From the NCBI GenBank assembly GCA_963281255.1, contig OY725495.1:3472001-3536000 (forward strand): DNA of 64,000 nucleotides. The letters are read 5' to 3'. The stretch comes from Aphrocallistes beatrix. Taxonomy: Eukaryota > Porifera > Hexactinellida > Sceptrulophora > Aphrocallistidae. The position numbers were made by a program, and so were the translations under genes. How positions within the stretch are numbered: position 1 is the first letter of the stretch; each line of letters opens with the position of its first letter. Positions 9,536-20,804 of this stretch are shown in pieces. The notes below the pieces were generated by a model, which saw only the letters and a list, made by a program, of their open reading frames with translations, made no database searches and was not told the origin of the DNA.

Positions 9536-12512
9536 ATTTTGTAGAACATTGTGTGTATGTTGAATGTGTTGATCTGATACTGTACTAATGTGTGCTGTAA
9601 TTGTAATTTTCTAACTAAAGAGTATTGTACATATTTCTAATAAATATTTGTTAAGTGTAATCTTTGATAAAATGTCTTCGGTTAGTACGTACTTGGCTCA
9701 GTCAGTTTGTATCACTAAAAATATGATATAAATAAGACTAGTTGTTTGAATATCATATACTTTAAAACCAATTTTTTTGTCCGTTTTTATCCAAATTGAA
9801 GAACAGGCAAATAGGTGTCAAATCGTCAGTCTACATATAAACGAGTCCGAATTCCAAGCTTCACAGTTTTGAAACTTGAATAATTATTGTATAATACGTA
9901 GTATTATCAACTTTGTGGCATTATATTGAGCGCGCTCATTTTGAAATGATAAGAGCGGACGGCGGAGAGCACTCTTTTTAATAAAGTTTGTCCGCACAAT
10001 CTCGCTTGATATCTTAAAATTTTCCTTGATTTTATTCGCTGAAATAAAATTTACGTCAAATTTATATTAGAATTGACCTTAAAAATATTTGAATGTATCA
10101 CATCTATTTGTATTAAACTTCAACGTATAATCCATTATTTTCGTAAGCAATGTTTTTGAAAAGTGATTATAAAGGAGCGTACTCCCAATTATGAGGAGCG
10201 CAGAATGCTCTGCCAAAGATATATCCCCACTTTAACAGTATTAGTATGGAATATTTCATAGTTAGTGTCTTCCGATTACACAGATGTCGGGTTAAGGAGG
10301 TTCTACTGTACTTAGATGCAAAACAAAATAATTAGACGGTGTAAAAGTGTATGCTTCTAAATATCTATGTCGGCTGGTGAATAACAAAAATATGATTAAT
10401 TAGTATGAAAAAATTGACTAAATCCATATTACTCATATTTTACAAAAGTCAAGTGTTCTTAAGAAATTTATGTAATACTAATTGATACAACAGATGACTT
10501 AAAATATGAAGTAATCTCTCTTTTTTAATAGAGATGATCAAGTCAAGACAATCTATCAGGTTTCTTTAATGGAGATGATTAAACATTATTAAAATACATA
10601 GATCTGAGAAATCACGTAATAATCTTATCCTTACTATTAAAACTCAATTAATGTTTTTCGACTATAGCTCAGCCATTTTAAGTGATAGAAGGCTGAAATT
10701 TTAATAGAATACAAGCGCGCTTCGCTTGCTTGCGCTGCGCGGCTTGCAGATTTACCCAGTGGGCGCTTGGGGATATTAGAGAAACAATACGTCGCTTTCT
10801 TACTAGTACGCTGGATTGTCATTTGTCTACGGTTACATTTATGCAATCAGAACTGTAACATAAATTTTACTTTGTATTAAGTCAACTAATCCTGAATGTT
10901 AGGTCAATTTGAATGCACAAAGTTCACATTGCTAAAGATTATTATACTTAAATAATCAATTCCACTCCATGTCGTTAAAAGTTATTTTATGATCGAATTG
11001 ATTAATCGTAGCATATAACACACTTTAATAGTTGTTAACAATCAAATTATAGACTCAAAATAGCAGTATTCAATCATTTATGTGAAATAGAATCGTGTGA
11101 ATGGCATTATAAAAGGCTGATAATTGATTGGTTCACATAAACCAATGAATTTCAATCACAAATAGTTATTTTGATTGTATGCATAAGTCAATACTATTTT
11201 ATTCCAATGTATTTGCATTATAAAATAATCGAATTTGATTGGTCAGCACATTTTGTCACCTATCTCGGCGAGGTGTGAACATTTCGCTTAGATCTTCGAA
11301 CTTAATCCTAGATTCATCATTTGACACCAACATGCCAATTTTCGTATTTCTACGACTTGCCAATTCTTCAATCAATTCGGACAAACAAAAAAAAACAAAA
11401 AATCCTAGCATTTTAATATATAAGATGTATGTATATTAATATAGCTCACACATGATGTAACTCATAAAAAATGATGACGTCATCATTACACATCAAAAAA
11501 ATTTTTTAAAAATTGACTAATTTGGTGATTTTTCTTTGTATTCTTAGCACAAAAGGTAAAAGGGTAGGCTTCCTTATACTTTTGTTTTAAACTACTATTC
11601 GCCTAGAAAAAGTACCGAATTTTACTGTACAAATGACAGTAGAGAACGCAGCAATGCAATCTAAGAATTCTCTAAAGTATTCTTAGTCCAAATGACTAAG
11701 CCTCTGTGAAATATTGATCCTCTTCGAAAGGGATAAATGTTGCTTTCAAGAAGTGGGTCATAGGATCTTAAAATACGATTAAGCGGAGTTATCTATGTAT
11801 AAAAGAAATTCGAAAACGAATAGAGTAGGTGTAAATTGTGTCATCAGTTGATGCTTGTATATAAATTGTAATGGGAACATAATCTAATAAACTCATTCGC
11901 GAAATAATATTCCTGTTAGTTTTCATGTTGAATATGTGTGAATTTTAGATTCTGCCTAGCCAATGTGTCGGATTGAAAATCGTATACAAAAGTGCACATT
12001 TACAAATTTTGAAACTTTCACTATTATAGCTTTTGCAGGAGAGAGAATAGGACTGGTCGGTCATCACGATCATTTAAAAGTTATCCACCTACTAGAATAT
12101 ATTAGGCAAACTAAAAATATGGCTTCAAAACAAGTTTAGATGACTAACTTGGAGTAATATCTCACTTGGAATTGAAGGTCAAAGAATTATATCTCAAAAA
12201 AAATATGAATCAGTTTTAAAAATATGACAGTAGTTAAAATTAGCATTCATGAATAATACAGGATATTACTCATATCACTTGCAAATATACGAAAGTTGGT
12301 CATTAGTAAATATATCATACAAAGTCATATTATATAAAAAATTAAAATAGGAATTTCTTACAAATATTTTTCTCACCATATAACTTAAATAATGAGATGA
12401 GTAATATGCTATTCATCAATTACTATATAAAAGATTCAACTTGATCATCGAAATGAATCCTTTACTTTCAATTTATTCAAGAATAATTATTGCCAACAAA
12501 CTAGAAAATAAA
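9536..12512. other. Gene-poor spacer between discoidin-like paralogues 1 and 2
   Basis: No gene is supported. A degenerate third copy of the upstream block seen at 6580-7060 and 7820-8400 lies near 10340-10620. A dispersed repeat occupies about 11250-11430 and contains the uninserted counterpart of the MITE at 51609-51716. A G/C-rich stretch near 10711-10770 resembles one at 51070-51150. Confidence 0.6.
12424..12432 (+). promoter_or_regulatory. TATA box of second discoidin-like gene
   Basis: TATATAAAA followed by GATTCAACTT. The same arrangement (TATAAAAAA-GATTCAACTT) stands at 15137 before paralogue 3, supporting a conserved core promoter. Confidence 0.5.
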
Positions 12513-13499
12513 ATGCTCCTAAACTCATTCAGTATATCTCGATTGTGTGTGGTATACTTAACACTTATTTCTGCCATGTACGACATCGCTAAAGCTCGTA
12601 ACGGAATTGTTTCGAACAGTGATTGCTCCACGTGTCTAATGCCATGTGACGTGACCAAATATGGAATTAACAGCAAATCTATAATCAAAATATTCTCCAC
12701 TAACCATGAGAATTATAGGATTACCACAATAATCGATGGAAATCAAGGATACTTCGAAACAACTGTCTCTCTGGACACGGAGAATCAAGTCTATTCTGCT
12801 AGAGTTAATGTAGAATATTGGCTATTCAGTACCTTCTGTCAGATTTTGAGTCGTAATCCTACCGTTACTAAGATTAATGGTAAAACTTTACATGTAAAAT
12901 TTGGTTCATTTCGTCGGTTTAATGTCCATCTGCAACCCACAGACAAACATAATATTCTAGGACATCTTCTCATCGAAAAAGTAGTCGAATTAGATAATGA
13001 GCTCACAGATACAAAAAGAGAACTCTCAGATACTAAAGAAAAGTTTTCAAGAGAACTTTCGATCAATAAAGAAAAGTTTTCAAACAAGGAAAGAAAAGAC
13101 GAAATGCGACACGAGTTGAAATATGCTATTTCAAATTCGAGGATTTATGGGAATACATTGCGTTGTGTCGGCAGAACTAATCGTCTAAAAATCCCTTCAG
13201 GTGATAAGCATTGCGGGATCTTAAATGGAAACTGGTTGCATTTTGATATGAAAAAGGAATTTACCTTGAATTTCATCCGTTTTCGTTTGTTTGATTTAGA
13301 TGTCCGTTACTACATTTACAACCTGGCAGTGTCACGGGATAATAGCGATTGGAAATATTTAGCTGTTAGCAGAAAAGGTTCCTCTGTTCAGGAATTGAAA
13401 CTCACAGAGCCAATGAACCTCAGATATATCAAAATGGAGGGTTACAGTTCAAAGGGTCGCCATCTCGATATAATAAATGTCGCAGTTGATTGGATTTAA
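12513..13499 (+). CDS. Secreted discoidin (F5/8C)-like protein, paralogue 2
   Basis: A 328-residue single-exon gene when started at the ATG at 12513. I chose this over the upstream ATG at 12453 because it begins the signal peptide and matches the only possible start of paralogue 3, whose equivalent upstream frame is closed by a stop. Order of parts: signal peptide (about 1-28), CSTCLMPC motif, conserved N-terminal domain with the Glu-Tyr-Trp-Leu-Phe block, a short coiled coil with repeated Glu-Leu-Ser/Lys-Glu-Lys-Phe-Ser units, then the C-terminal discoidin-like domain. It is much closer to paralogue 3 than to paralogue 1. The coiled coil is shorter than in paralogue 1. Confidence 0.8.
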   Translation: MLLNSFSISRLCVVYLTLISAMYDIAKARNGIVSNSDCSTCLMPCDVTKYGINSKSIIKIFSTNHENYRITTIIDGNQGYFETTVSLDTENQVYSARVNVEYWLFSTFCQILSRNPTVTKINGKTLHVKFGSFRRFNVHLQPTDKHNILGHLLIEKVVELDNELTDTKRELSDTKEKFSRELSINKEKFSNKERKDEMRHELKYAISNSRIYGNTLRCVGRTNRLKIPSGDKHCGILNGNWLHFDMKKEFTLNFIRFRLFDLDVRYYIYNLAVSRDNSDWKYLAVSRKGSSVQELKLTEPMNLRYIKMEGYSSKGRHLDIINVAVDWI

Positions 13500-13569
13500 T
13501 TTGTTTAATATTTGGATATTATACTATACTACGTACTATTATTTAGCATTCTTAAATATTTTTGTATAG

Positions 13570-13701
13570 CAGGGGCGTAACTACAATCGAGGCAAAGGAG
13601 GCAGTCCTGCCAGTGGTTACAAGGACAAGGCAGAGACCTAACCATTGAGACATCTGCTTCCTGCTCGCCTCCTCGCAATGGAGATTCTAGTTACGCCCCT
13701 G
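13570..13701. mobile_element. 132-bp MITE with CAGGGGCGTAACTA termini
   Basis: The first 14 bases, CAGGGGCGTAACTA, are perfectly inverted at the end. A related 3'-flank copy near 16405-16425 lacks the element between GTATAG and the following sequence. The target duplication is unclear (a 5-bp GTATA is possible), so the superfamily is not assigned. Confidence 0.7.
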
Positions 13702-15136
13702 TATAATTAATCTTTTCTGTTATAATGTTATGTATAAATGTAAAGTCTATCATTAATAACCTTTCAATGAATGTCCCTTGTGCAACTTGATTACTCAAGT
13801 ACCAGAGCGTAAATTAGTCATAGACATTTTATTCAAAGAAAAAAGAATGATACCGTCTGTCCCTGAGATAATTCTGGAAATATATCCCAATCTTAGATCG
13901 AAAATACGATAGAATTCGAGAAGGCGTACTCTTTTAAAAGTACAGGCGTACTGACGAATATTGAGATTCATCGGAGCTGGAGTGAAGTATTACAGTGCCG
14001 CCCCTCTCTCTAGTCAGATGTGATGTAAACAATAATTCGTGCCATGGCGTGAATGGGACATATCGAAAAACCGCTCCCCACAGGGCACCACATGGGGCGG
14101 CCGCCTCGTTGGCTCCCCTCAGTACGCACCTGTATGTCCTCCCCGTGTATGTACTAACGGAATAATATATTTTATTACACTCTAATACTAAACAAAATCA
14201 TCTACAAAACAACTAAATTTAAACGTATAAATGCCAAACTAAATAAATATAAATAATCACCAAAATAATCAGCATGAAAACTGTTTAAGTTCCATTGGTA
14301 GATGATTTTGGAGAGTATTTACTACGTCTAACTCACTAAATATAAATCAATACATTTTGTATGCCTGGAATAAATATGGTTTGTCTTATCAGAAATTACG
14401 CTTCATGCGAGTACTTATTACTGGATGATTTATAAATTCAATCGACCTCATAATCGAGACGAATATCTGATTCGAAACCAAATACTACTCAATGATTTTC
14501 CTCCACTTATCACCTCAGCTAGCGAGCTGGAACCGCATCGATCAAGAGGTGCATATATAATGTAATTAATTGGAAAAAACGGTTTTCTGAGAAAAGCACG
14601 TCAAATCCACGTCTAAGCTAACTAGCCAAGTACGAGGATTGTGACTTAATATACATATTTCCACAACAATGCTTACATACACTTTAAACAGAAATGTATT
14701 TCATCGGACACATAATACATACTTTAACACTTTTTAAAGACATCCAAAAATATGCTGAAGATTGGTTTTCAATGTTGATACACAGTATGTATACTACAGT
14801 ATGTAGGGTTTTCAAAGGTGAAAATCAGAATATTGATTTTTGAGAAGTGTTTTGCATATATTTTGTTAGAAATGACAATTTATAGCACTAACAATAGCAC
14901 TAACAAGAGTGTAAGCAAAACTTGCTTGCATAGCGAGCTGTGGCTTGTAGAAATTTCAAAGTAAGAAGATATAAATCACCTAATATCCCAAGTCATATTA
15001 TAGACATAAAATAATAAAAAGTAATCGATAAATACGTATTACATTTACGTGGAGTGTCCTCAAGCTACGCATTGCAAGCAAGTGAAGCTTGCATGAATTC
15101 AAATATGAGATGATTAATGTGAGACTTATCTATTAC

Positions 15137-15145
15137 TATAAAAAA
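15137..15145 (+). promoter_or_regulatory. TATA-like box of third discoidin-like gene
   Basis: TATAAAAAA followed by GATTCAACTT, matching the block before paralogue 2. Confidence 0.4.
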
Positions 15146-15220
15146 GATTCAACTTCATGATCGTTATGCAGCCTTGCTTTCAATCCATTCAATTACATTT
15201 CCAACAAACTAGAAAATAAA

Positions 15221-16174
15221 ATGCTTCTAAACTCATTCAGTATATCTCGATTGTGTGTGGTATACTTCACACTTATTTCTGTAATGTACGACGTCGCTAA
15301 AGCTCGTAACGGAATTGTTTCGAACAGTGATTGCTCCACGTGTCTAATGCCATGTGACGTGACCAAATATGGAATTAACAGCAAATCTTTAATCAAAATA
15401 TTCTCCACTAACCATGAGAATTATAGGATTACCACAATACTCGATGGCAATAAAGGATACTTCGAAACAACTGTCTCTCTGGACACGGAGAATCAAGTCT
15501 ATTCTGCTAGAGTTAATGTAGAATATTGGCTATTCAGTACCTTCTGTGATATTTTGAGTCGTAATCTTACAGTTGTTAAAATTAATGGCAAAACTTTACA
15601 TGTAAAATTTGGTTCATTTCGTCGGTTTAATGTCCATCTACAACCCACAGACAAACATAACATTCTAGGACATCTTCTCATCGAAAAAGTAGTCGAATTA
15701 GATAATGAACTCACAGACACAAAAAGAGAACTCTCAAATGCTAAAGAAAAGTTTTCAATCAAGGAAAAGAAATATGAAATGCGACACGAGTTGAAATATG
15801 CTATTTCAAATTCTAGGATTCATGGGAATACATTTCGTTGTGCCGGCGGACTTAATCGTCTAATAAGTCCTTCAGGTGATAATCATTGCTGGGCCGCAAC
15901 TGGAAACTGGATTCATTTTGATATGAAAAAAGAATTTACTTTGAATTTCATCCGTTTTCGTTTGTTTGATTTAGATGTCCGTTACTACATCTACAACCTG
16001 GCAGTATCACGGGATAATAGCGATTGGAAATATTTAGCTGTTAGCAGAAAAGGTTCCTCTGTTCAGGAATTGATACTCGCCGAACCAATGAACCTCAGAT
16101 ATATCAAAATAGAGGGGTACAGTTCAAAGAATCGGCATATTGGTTTGCTATATCTCACAGTTGATTGGATTTAA
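15221..16174 (+). CDS. Secreted discoidin (F5/8C)-like protein, paralogue 3
   Basis: A 317-residue single-exon gene, very similar to paralogue 2 over signal peptide, CSTCLMPC motif and N-terminal domain. The coiled coil is shorter: one block of the repeated Lys-Glu-Lys-Phe-Ser type is missing. Differences cluster in the putative ligand face of the C-terminal domain (about residues 205-230 and the last 15 residues), while the framework strands are conserved. That would fit diversification of binding specificity, which is inference. The gene start is 2708 bp after that of paralogue 2, with flanks duplicated as well. Confidence 0.8.
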   Translation: MLLNSFSISRLCVVYFTLISVMYDVAKARNGIVSNSDCSTCLMPCDVTKYGINSKSLIKIFSTNHENYRITTILDGNKGYFETTVSLDTENQVYSARVNVEYWLFSTFCDILSRNLTVVKINGKTLHVKFGSFRRFNVHLQPTDKHNILGHLLIEKVVELDNELTDTKRELSNAKEKFSIKEKKYEMRHELKYAISNSRIHGNTFRCAGGLNRLISPSGDNHCWAATGNWIHFDMKKEFTLNFIRFRLFDLDVRYYIYNLAVSRDNSDWKYLAVSRKGSSVQELILAEPMNLRYIKIEGYSSKNRHIGLLYLTVDWI

Positions 16175-17216
16175 TTTGTGTAATATTAGGATACTATACT
16201 GTATAACTGCCACCATTATTTAACATTTCTAAAATATTGGTTGTATGTTGTTTTTTTCTATAATATTGTGTATATATAAATATATAGTCTATCGTTAATC
16301 TTAGTGGAGTTGGGGGCTGGATTTAATTTGAATAATTTGGATATTATTTGTATACTGTATATGAACTGTTATATTATTATTTTGTATTCCTAAAATTTGC
16401 TGTATAGCAATCTTCTCTGTTATGATGTTACATATAAATAAAGTCTATCATTAATCTTTTCAATGAATGTCCCTTGTGCAGCTTCGATTACCCGAACACT
16501 AGAATGTAGATTAGTCAGACATTTTACTACTCAAAGAATGAACAAATTTAGTACGTACAAGCTGAATTAATCTTACTCGAGTGTAGGCCTCCACAGGGCA
16601 TTGCCAGGGAGACCTCCACGTTGGCATCCTCCTGGTACGTTCCTGTATGTATGCCCTCTAGCCATATATCAACGGTATCATATATTTTATTTCTAATACA
16701 AAACAGAACTATTTATAAAACAACTCAACTTTAGCATATACGTACATGCTAAACTAAAATAAATATAAATCGTTGCCGAAAAGCGTGAGAACTGTTGTAA
16801 GTCTATTTGCACGTAGATGTTTTTGTAGAGTACTTACTACGTACTAACTCACTATATAAATCAATACATTTTGTAATATAAATCAATACATTTTGTATGT
16901 TTGAAATAAAATATGGTTGTCTTATGTTATCCGAGTACTTATTACTGGATGATCAAGTCGATCAACCTCATAATCGAGACGAATATATGATTCGAAGCCA
17001 AATACTCGATGCTTTTTTCCTACTTTTTTGAGTTAGTGAGCTGGAGCCGCGTCTGTCAAGAAGTCTGTGCATATGTAATTATGTATATCAATTGGAAGAA
17101 AAAACAGTTTCCAGAGAAAGTACGTTTTAACCGAGCGTATGTCCAAGCCAACCAGTCAAGTACATTTTCATCCACAATATTTATTAAAATGCTTACATAC
17201 ACTTTAAATAGAAAGT
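16175..17216. other. 3' flank of paralogue 3, with a remnant of a further copy
   Basis: Around 16312-16450 the sequence repeats the last codons and 3' flank of the discoidin-like genes (GGATTTAATTTG context) without the rest of a gene. This is best read as the tail of a fourth, lost copy. The stretch from about 16660 to the LRR gene is duplicated at 14160-14720. Confidence 0.55.
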
Positions 17217-18701
17217 TTATACATACAACCTAAACTTGTCACTTTTACAGCAGCAGTAATAACAGAAACAAATCGACAAACAAATAATAACAAATAAAAT
17301 GATCAAAAAAATAACTCCCAAAATCCCCAACAAAACTTCAACTCTTATCCCAGTAAATGCCACGTTTGAAGGAATTATGGGTGCTATTGGAGTGGACTCT
17401 GTGGAGGCTGAAGTGGTACTATTCGGATTGGAACTTGGTTCCGGCATCGTCCCGCAGTAATACCTTACGTCACATTTCGAATCAGAACCCGCACCGTCAC
17501 AATAGCAGGTCACATTCTGATTGCAAGCTGCATAGTTATCGGCTGACGTGACGTCATGGTCTGAAAGACTAGCTGGAGAGTTGCACTTAGAGTTCGAAGA
17601 GACATCAAAACTAATCTGGAAACTAACATGGAGCAGAGAGACCCAATGCAAACCACAGTCACATTCCAATGGGTTGCCATCTAGCGCGAAAACTGTCAAA
17701 TCAACTAAAGGCGCCAACACAGCGTAATTCAAATGTGTCAATTGAGAATCCACCAATATCACACTTTTCAGTTTGGTGTCCTCAAATGTGTCGTTTGAAA
17801 TATGACTGATTTGGTTACCAGACAGGTCCAAGTATTCTAGCAAAGGTGTCCCTTCAAAAAGTGTCCCATTTAAACGTGTGAAACTATTATCTGCCAATCT
17901 GAGCCATGTCAAGCTTTCGAATCCAGAAAAATGCAGTTTGGTCTCATCCAAGCTGTTAGAAGCCAAATTCAATGTTTCTATTTGCGCCCTTGTTGGCATG
18001 GAATCGAGATTTGAAAGTTTCGCGTTTTGTAGAGACACTTCTTTGAGGGCAGATAGTGGTGCAAATGTGGCAGGATTCACGGCACTTAAATCCACTCGGT
18101 TTAGCTGCAATTTCGTAAGAGCAGTGAGACCCTCGAATACGCCAGGAGAAGTGAACTCAATTTGCGAGTCACAATCGAATATGATAGAGACGAGCGTATC
18201 AAGAAAACTAACGAAACCAGCTGTGATGCTGTTCGAATCAGCTGATACACCTGTCAATGTCAATGTCACCAGCTTGTGGTTGAAACGGAAGGTTGGAAAC
18301 TCACTAACAACAGTCCTTCCAAGCTTTACCGATTCTAAGTTTGGATACGGACGGAAGAATTGATCGGCGGAGAGCGTCACGGGTCCATCTATGCTTATGG
18401 TACGAAGGGATAGGCTGTCTTGAGAGATCAGACTGAGGGTCAGGGGATTCGATTGGTCCTGAATGAAAGCGAATTTAATCTCAGTGACAGTGGCTGACAG
18501 GTTAATTTCCAGATTTGTGCTAACAGCTGACTGTGACAGGCCAACCTCAACCAATTTCTCTCTATCTATTAGTAGTTCACATTCCAAGGTATTCAAATCG
18601 TCGTTAACGTAGCAAACATCGGAGCATTGCAACACACAGGCAGAGTTAATGGGTTCTAAATATAGCACAAGGAGTGCGCTAAAAATAAAGAAAAACTTCA
18701 T
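17217..18701 (-). CDS. Single-pass leucine-rich-repeat membrane protein
   Basis: A 494-residue single-exon gene. Residues 1-20 are a signal peptide. A cysteine-containing N-terminal cap follows (Cys near 21, 25, 29, 40), then about eight irregular LRRs across roughly 60-345. An LRR C-terminal cap begins Asn-Pro-Leu-Glu-Cys-Asp-Cys-Gly-Leu-His-Trp. Next come a second Cys-rich patch, a Ser/Thr/Pro-rich stalk and a transmembrane helix at about 455-480. The cytoplasmic tail is very short and begins with a Cys cluster suited to palmitoylation. There is no TIR, Ig or kinase domain, so any signalling would need a partner. The architecture fits a cell-surface recognition or adhesion protein; the ligand is unknown. 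Confidence 0.82.
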   Translation of the reverse strand: MKFFFIFSALLVLYLEPINSACVLQCSDVCYVNDDLNTLECELLIDREKLVEVGLSQSAVSTNLEINLSATVTEIKFAFIQDQSNPLTLSLISQDSLSLRTISIDGPVTLSADQFFRPYPNLESVKLGRTVVSEFPTFRFNHKLVTLTLTGVSADSNSITAGFVSFLDTLVSIIFDCDSQIEFTSPGVFEGLTALTKLQLNRVDLSAVNPATFAPLSALKEVSLQNAKLSNLDSMPTRAQIETLNLASNSLDETKLHFSGFESLTWLRLADNSFTRLNGTLFEGTPLLEYLDLSGNQISHISNDTFEDTKLKSVILVDSQLTHLNYAVLAPLVDLTVFALDGNPLECDCGLHWVSLLHVSFQISFDVSSNSKCNSPASLSDHDVTSADNYAACNQNVTCYCDGAGSDSKCDVRYYCGTMPEPSSNPNSTTSASTESTPIAPIIPSNVAFTGIRVEVLLGILGVIFLIILFVIICLSICFCYYCCCKSDKFRLYV

Positions 18702-19700
18702 TGAGAATTCTAGTTTTTATCTGTGAGTTCCAATTTATAGTAAACCTAAGCATAGAACTATTACATGTGTTCATCTAGGCATATATATTAAAAGTAATAA
18801 TGTGTCTGTCTGTCTGGAACATAAGCTTTAAAGAATTTGTTTCATCGGCAAATATTTTCATTGATCAAATTGTTACATATAAATGACTATAATAGTGGCG
18901 CCAAAGTGATATTTAATTGTTTAAAAGAAATGGGGTTCTCATTATGGAAAGTTACACTATGAAGTATCATATGGCTAGAATAACAAAGAACTTTACTGGA
19001 ATTAGAAAAGGCGGAGACATTAAATATTAGTACATAAGTTAAGAGTGGGTGGGGAGGGTTTGCACTTTCTCAAGCGAGGTAAAGATTATATTCATCAAAA
19101 CCTAATATTCTCCATCTTATTATAAACAATTGAAGTACTCGTACATACATATAATCAAGTCCCATCAAAGCTTAAATATAAATTCATTCCTAAACTTCTA
19201 CAAAAGCTTTTAATCCAAAAAGTTAAAAAAGTTAGTCTGAAGGTGTTTGCCGAATAAGCGTAATTTATGTAATCGCGAACTTATAGTATTATCAGCTGAA
19301 AAGATTCCTATAGTATTATCAGCTGAATGAACCAGGTTATAAATACAGACTTAGTTATTCAGTAATTCTGAGTATCGATAATTGGTTCCAGCTCTAATTT
19401 ACCATTATTTATGTGAACTGAGGTTTGGAAGTGCTCAATGGATTTAAAGCTTTCAAGAACAATCCAGACCCTAGTCTAAGCTCTTTTCACTAATGCTATA
19501 GGATATCAGAAGCAAACTTAAAATGGTACAGAATCTGCGTGTCTATTCAAAAGAAATACCCGGCAAATAACATCACATTTCTGCATAGGAGAAGTGAATG
19601 ATCAAAATGTCCTTAAAATAGCCATAGAAATAGTACATAGGTCTACTCTTCATCTAAATATATACAATAAGTTAACACTCAGGAAGTTAGTCCAAACAAA
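18702..19700. other. Intergenic region between LRR gene and BRF2
   Basis: AT-rich DNA of about 1 kb. It contains an 18-20 bp direct repeat near 19291 and 19313 (CTATAGTATTATCAGCTGAA). I see no gene in it. The 3' flank of BRF2 and the 5' flank of the LRR gene lie here. Confidence 0.6.
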
Positions 19701-20804
19701 CTAAGCTTTCGTTACTCTCTTACGACTGGTTTTGCTCGGAAACAGCTCGCCATAGTCAATGTCATGATTATGCTGAATGAAGTTCTTCTTCTGCTCCACC
19801 TCACTAGGACATAAAATAATATTATCAATTTCTGAGTCAGTGACACCAGAGAGGGACTCATCTTCTTTCCGATCTGAGATTTTGGTGTAGTGGTGGATTG
19901 GATGAGCTGGATCTGACTGTAGAATTAATTCAGGGATGTCTTCGGAAGGTCTTTGGCTGCGTGCGTAGCGAAGGAATACACTCCGAAACTTCATAATATC
20001 AGAAACCTTATGGAAAAAGTTTTTCTTTGTCACAGCAATTGGGAACTCAGCAGAAATGTCCACGATTCTATTCGTTATCATAGAAATATACTTCTGCACC
20101 GTATCCTTATTCGTGCCTGCATTAGAGCTGAATACAGATAAGCTGGGAGCTCTATTCTGCTGGAAATGCACGAGGCTAATGTACAGACATGCATGGATGT
20201 GTGGAAACCTCGATTCGAGGTTCAGGAGCTCACAGGTGAATTTGCATAGTTCTTCTGCTGTTTCTTGTATTTCGCAAAGACTTGGCGAGTTGTTAATACT
20301 AGGACTGAAGAAAACTTGCAACAAATTTTCGATAATACTTTTAGGATTGGGCAGTGAGGATGGGATGTTAAAATCTCGCTTGATCTTCATCACTAAACGC
20401 CCAACTTCACTTTGTGTACAGCCTAGTTCGCTTGAAATTTTACTGATCTGAATACCCACTGACCCAGGCCTGCTCGTAATGACAAGGCAAGCTGCTGCTA
20501 TGTTCATGCGAGATCTCTTCTTGTACTTAGGATGGAGCATCACATCTCCGAAGAGAAGATGACATTTCTTCTTCGAGTTTTGTAGATTTAGCTTTTCAAT
20601 GAGACTATCGACCTTTGCAATAGACAGTTTTTGTATCGGAGTTCTCACAGTATGATTGAATGGCTCTTGATGTGAAGACAGTTCTGATAGATTGACACTG
20701 TACTCGTCTTGAGGTCTCACAGCTCCGCATTCCTCACAAGCTTTCACCTTCTCTGTACCCAGCACAGTGTCAGTTGTACAGCCAGTACACCGAAGACAAT
20801 CCAT
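19701..20804 (-). CDS. BRF2: BRF2-like TFIIIB subunit (TFIIB-related factor for Pol III type 3 promoters)
   Basis: A 367-residue single-exon gene. The N-terminus is a compact zinc ribbon (Cys3/Cys6 or Cys6/Cys9 with Cys23/Cys26). Two TFIIB-like cyclin folds follow, at about 60-160 and 165-275. The acidic tail contains a Ser-Asp/Thr-Asp-Ser-Glu-Ile motif followed by Pro-Ser-Glu-Val-Glu, matching the conserved C-terminal segment that I know from vertebrate BRF2. BRF2 helps recruit TBP and RNA polymerase III to promoters of U6 and similar genes. Length is close to the human protein (about 420). BRF1 is less likely because the long BRF1 C-terminal region is absent. The Asp-Ser-Glu-Ile tail is the main reason for choosing BRF2. 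Confidence 0.78.
   Translation of the reverse strand: MDCLRCTGCTTDTVLGTEKVKACEECGAVRPQDEYSVNLSELSSHQEPFNHTVRTPIQKLSIAKVDSLIEKLNLQNSKKKCHLLFGDVMLHPKYKKRSRMNIAAACLVITSRPGSVGIQISKISSELGCTQSEVGRLVMKIKRDFNIPSSLPNPKSIIENLLQVFFSPSINNSPSLCEIQETAEELCKFTCELLNLESRFPHIHACLYISLVHFQQNRAPSLSVFSSNAGTNKDTVQKYISMITNRIVDISAEFPIAVTKKNFFHKVSDIMKFRSVFLRYARSQRPSEDIPELILQSDPAHPIHHYTKISDRKEDESLSGVTDSEIDNIILCPSEVEQKKNFIQHNHDIDYGELFPSKTSRKRVTKA

Larger units (their letters stand above)
13500..15220. other. Spacer between discoidin-like paralogues 2 and 3
   Basis: No gene is supported. It holds the MITE at 13570-13701 and a block at about 14160-14720 that duplicates 16660-17230, which in the second location runs into the 3' end of the LRR gene. 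This shows that the duplicated unit included the LRR gene's tail. Confidence 0.6.

Noticed and set aside
12441-12512. Earlier start for discoidin-like paralogue 2 (TTG at 12441 or ATG at 12453)
   Set aside because: Would bury the signal peptide, and the equivalent extension in paralogue 3 is closed by a stop.
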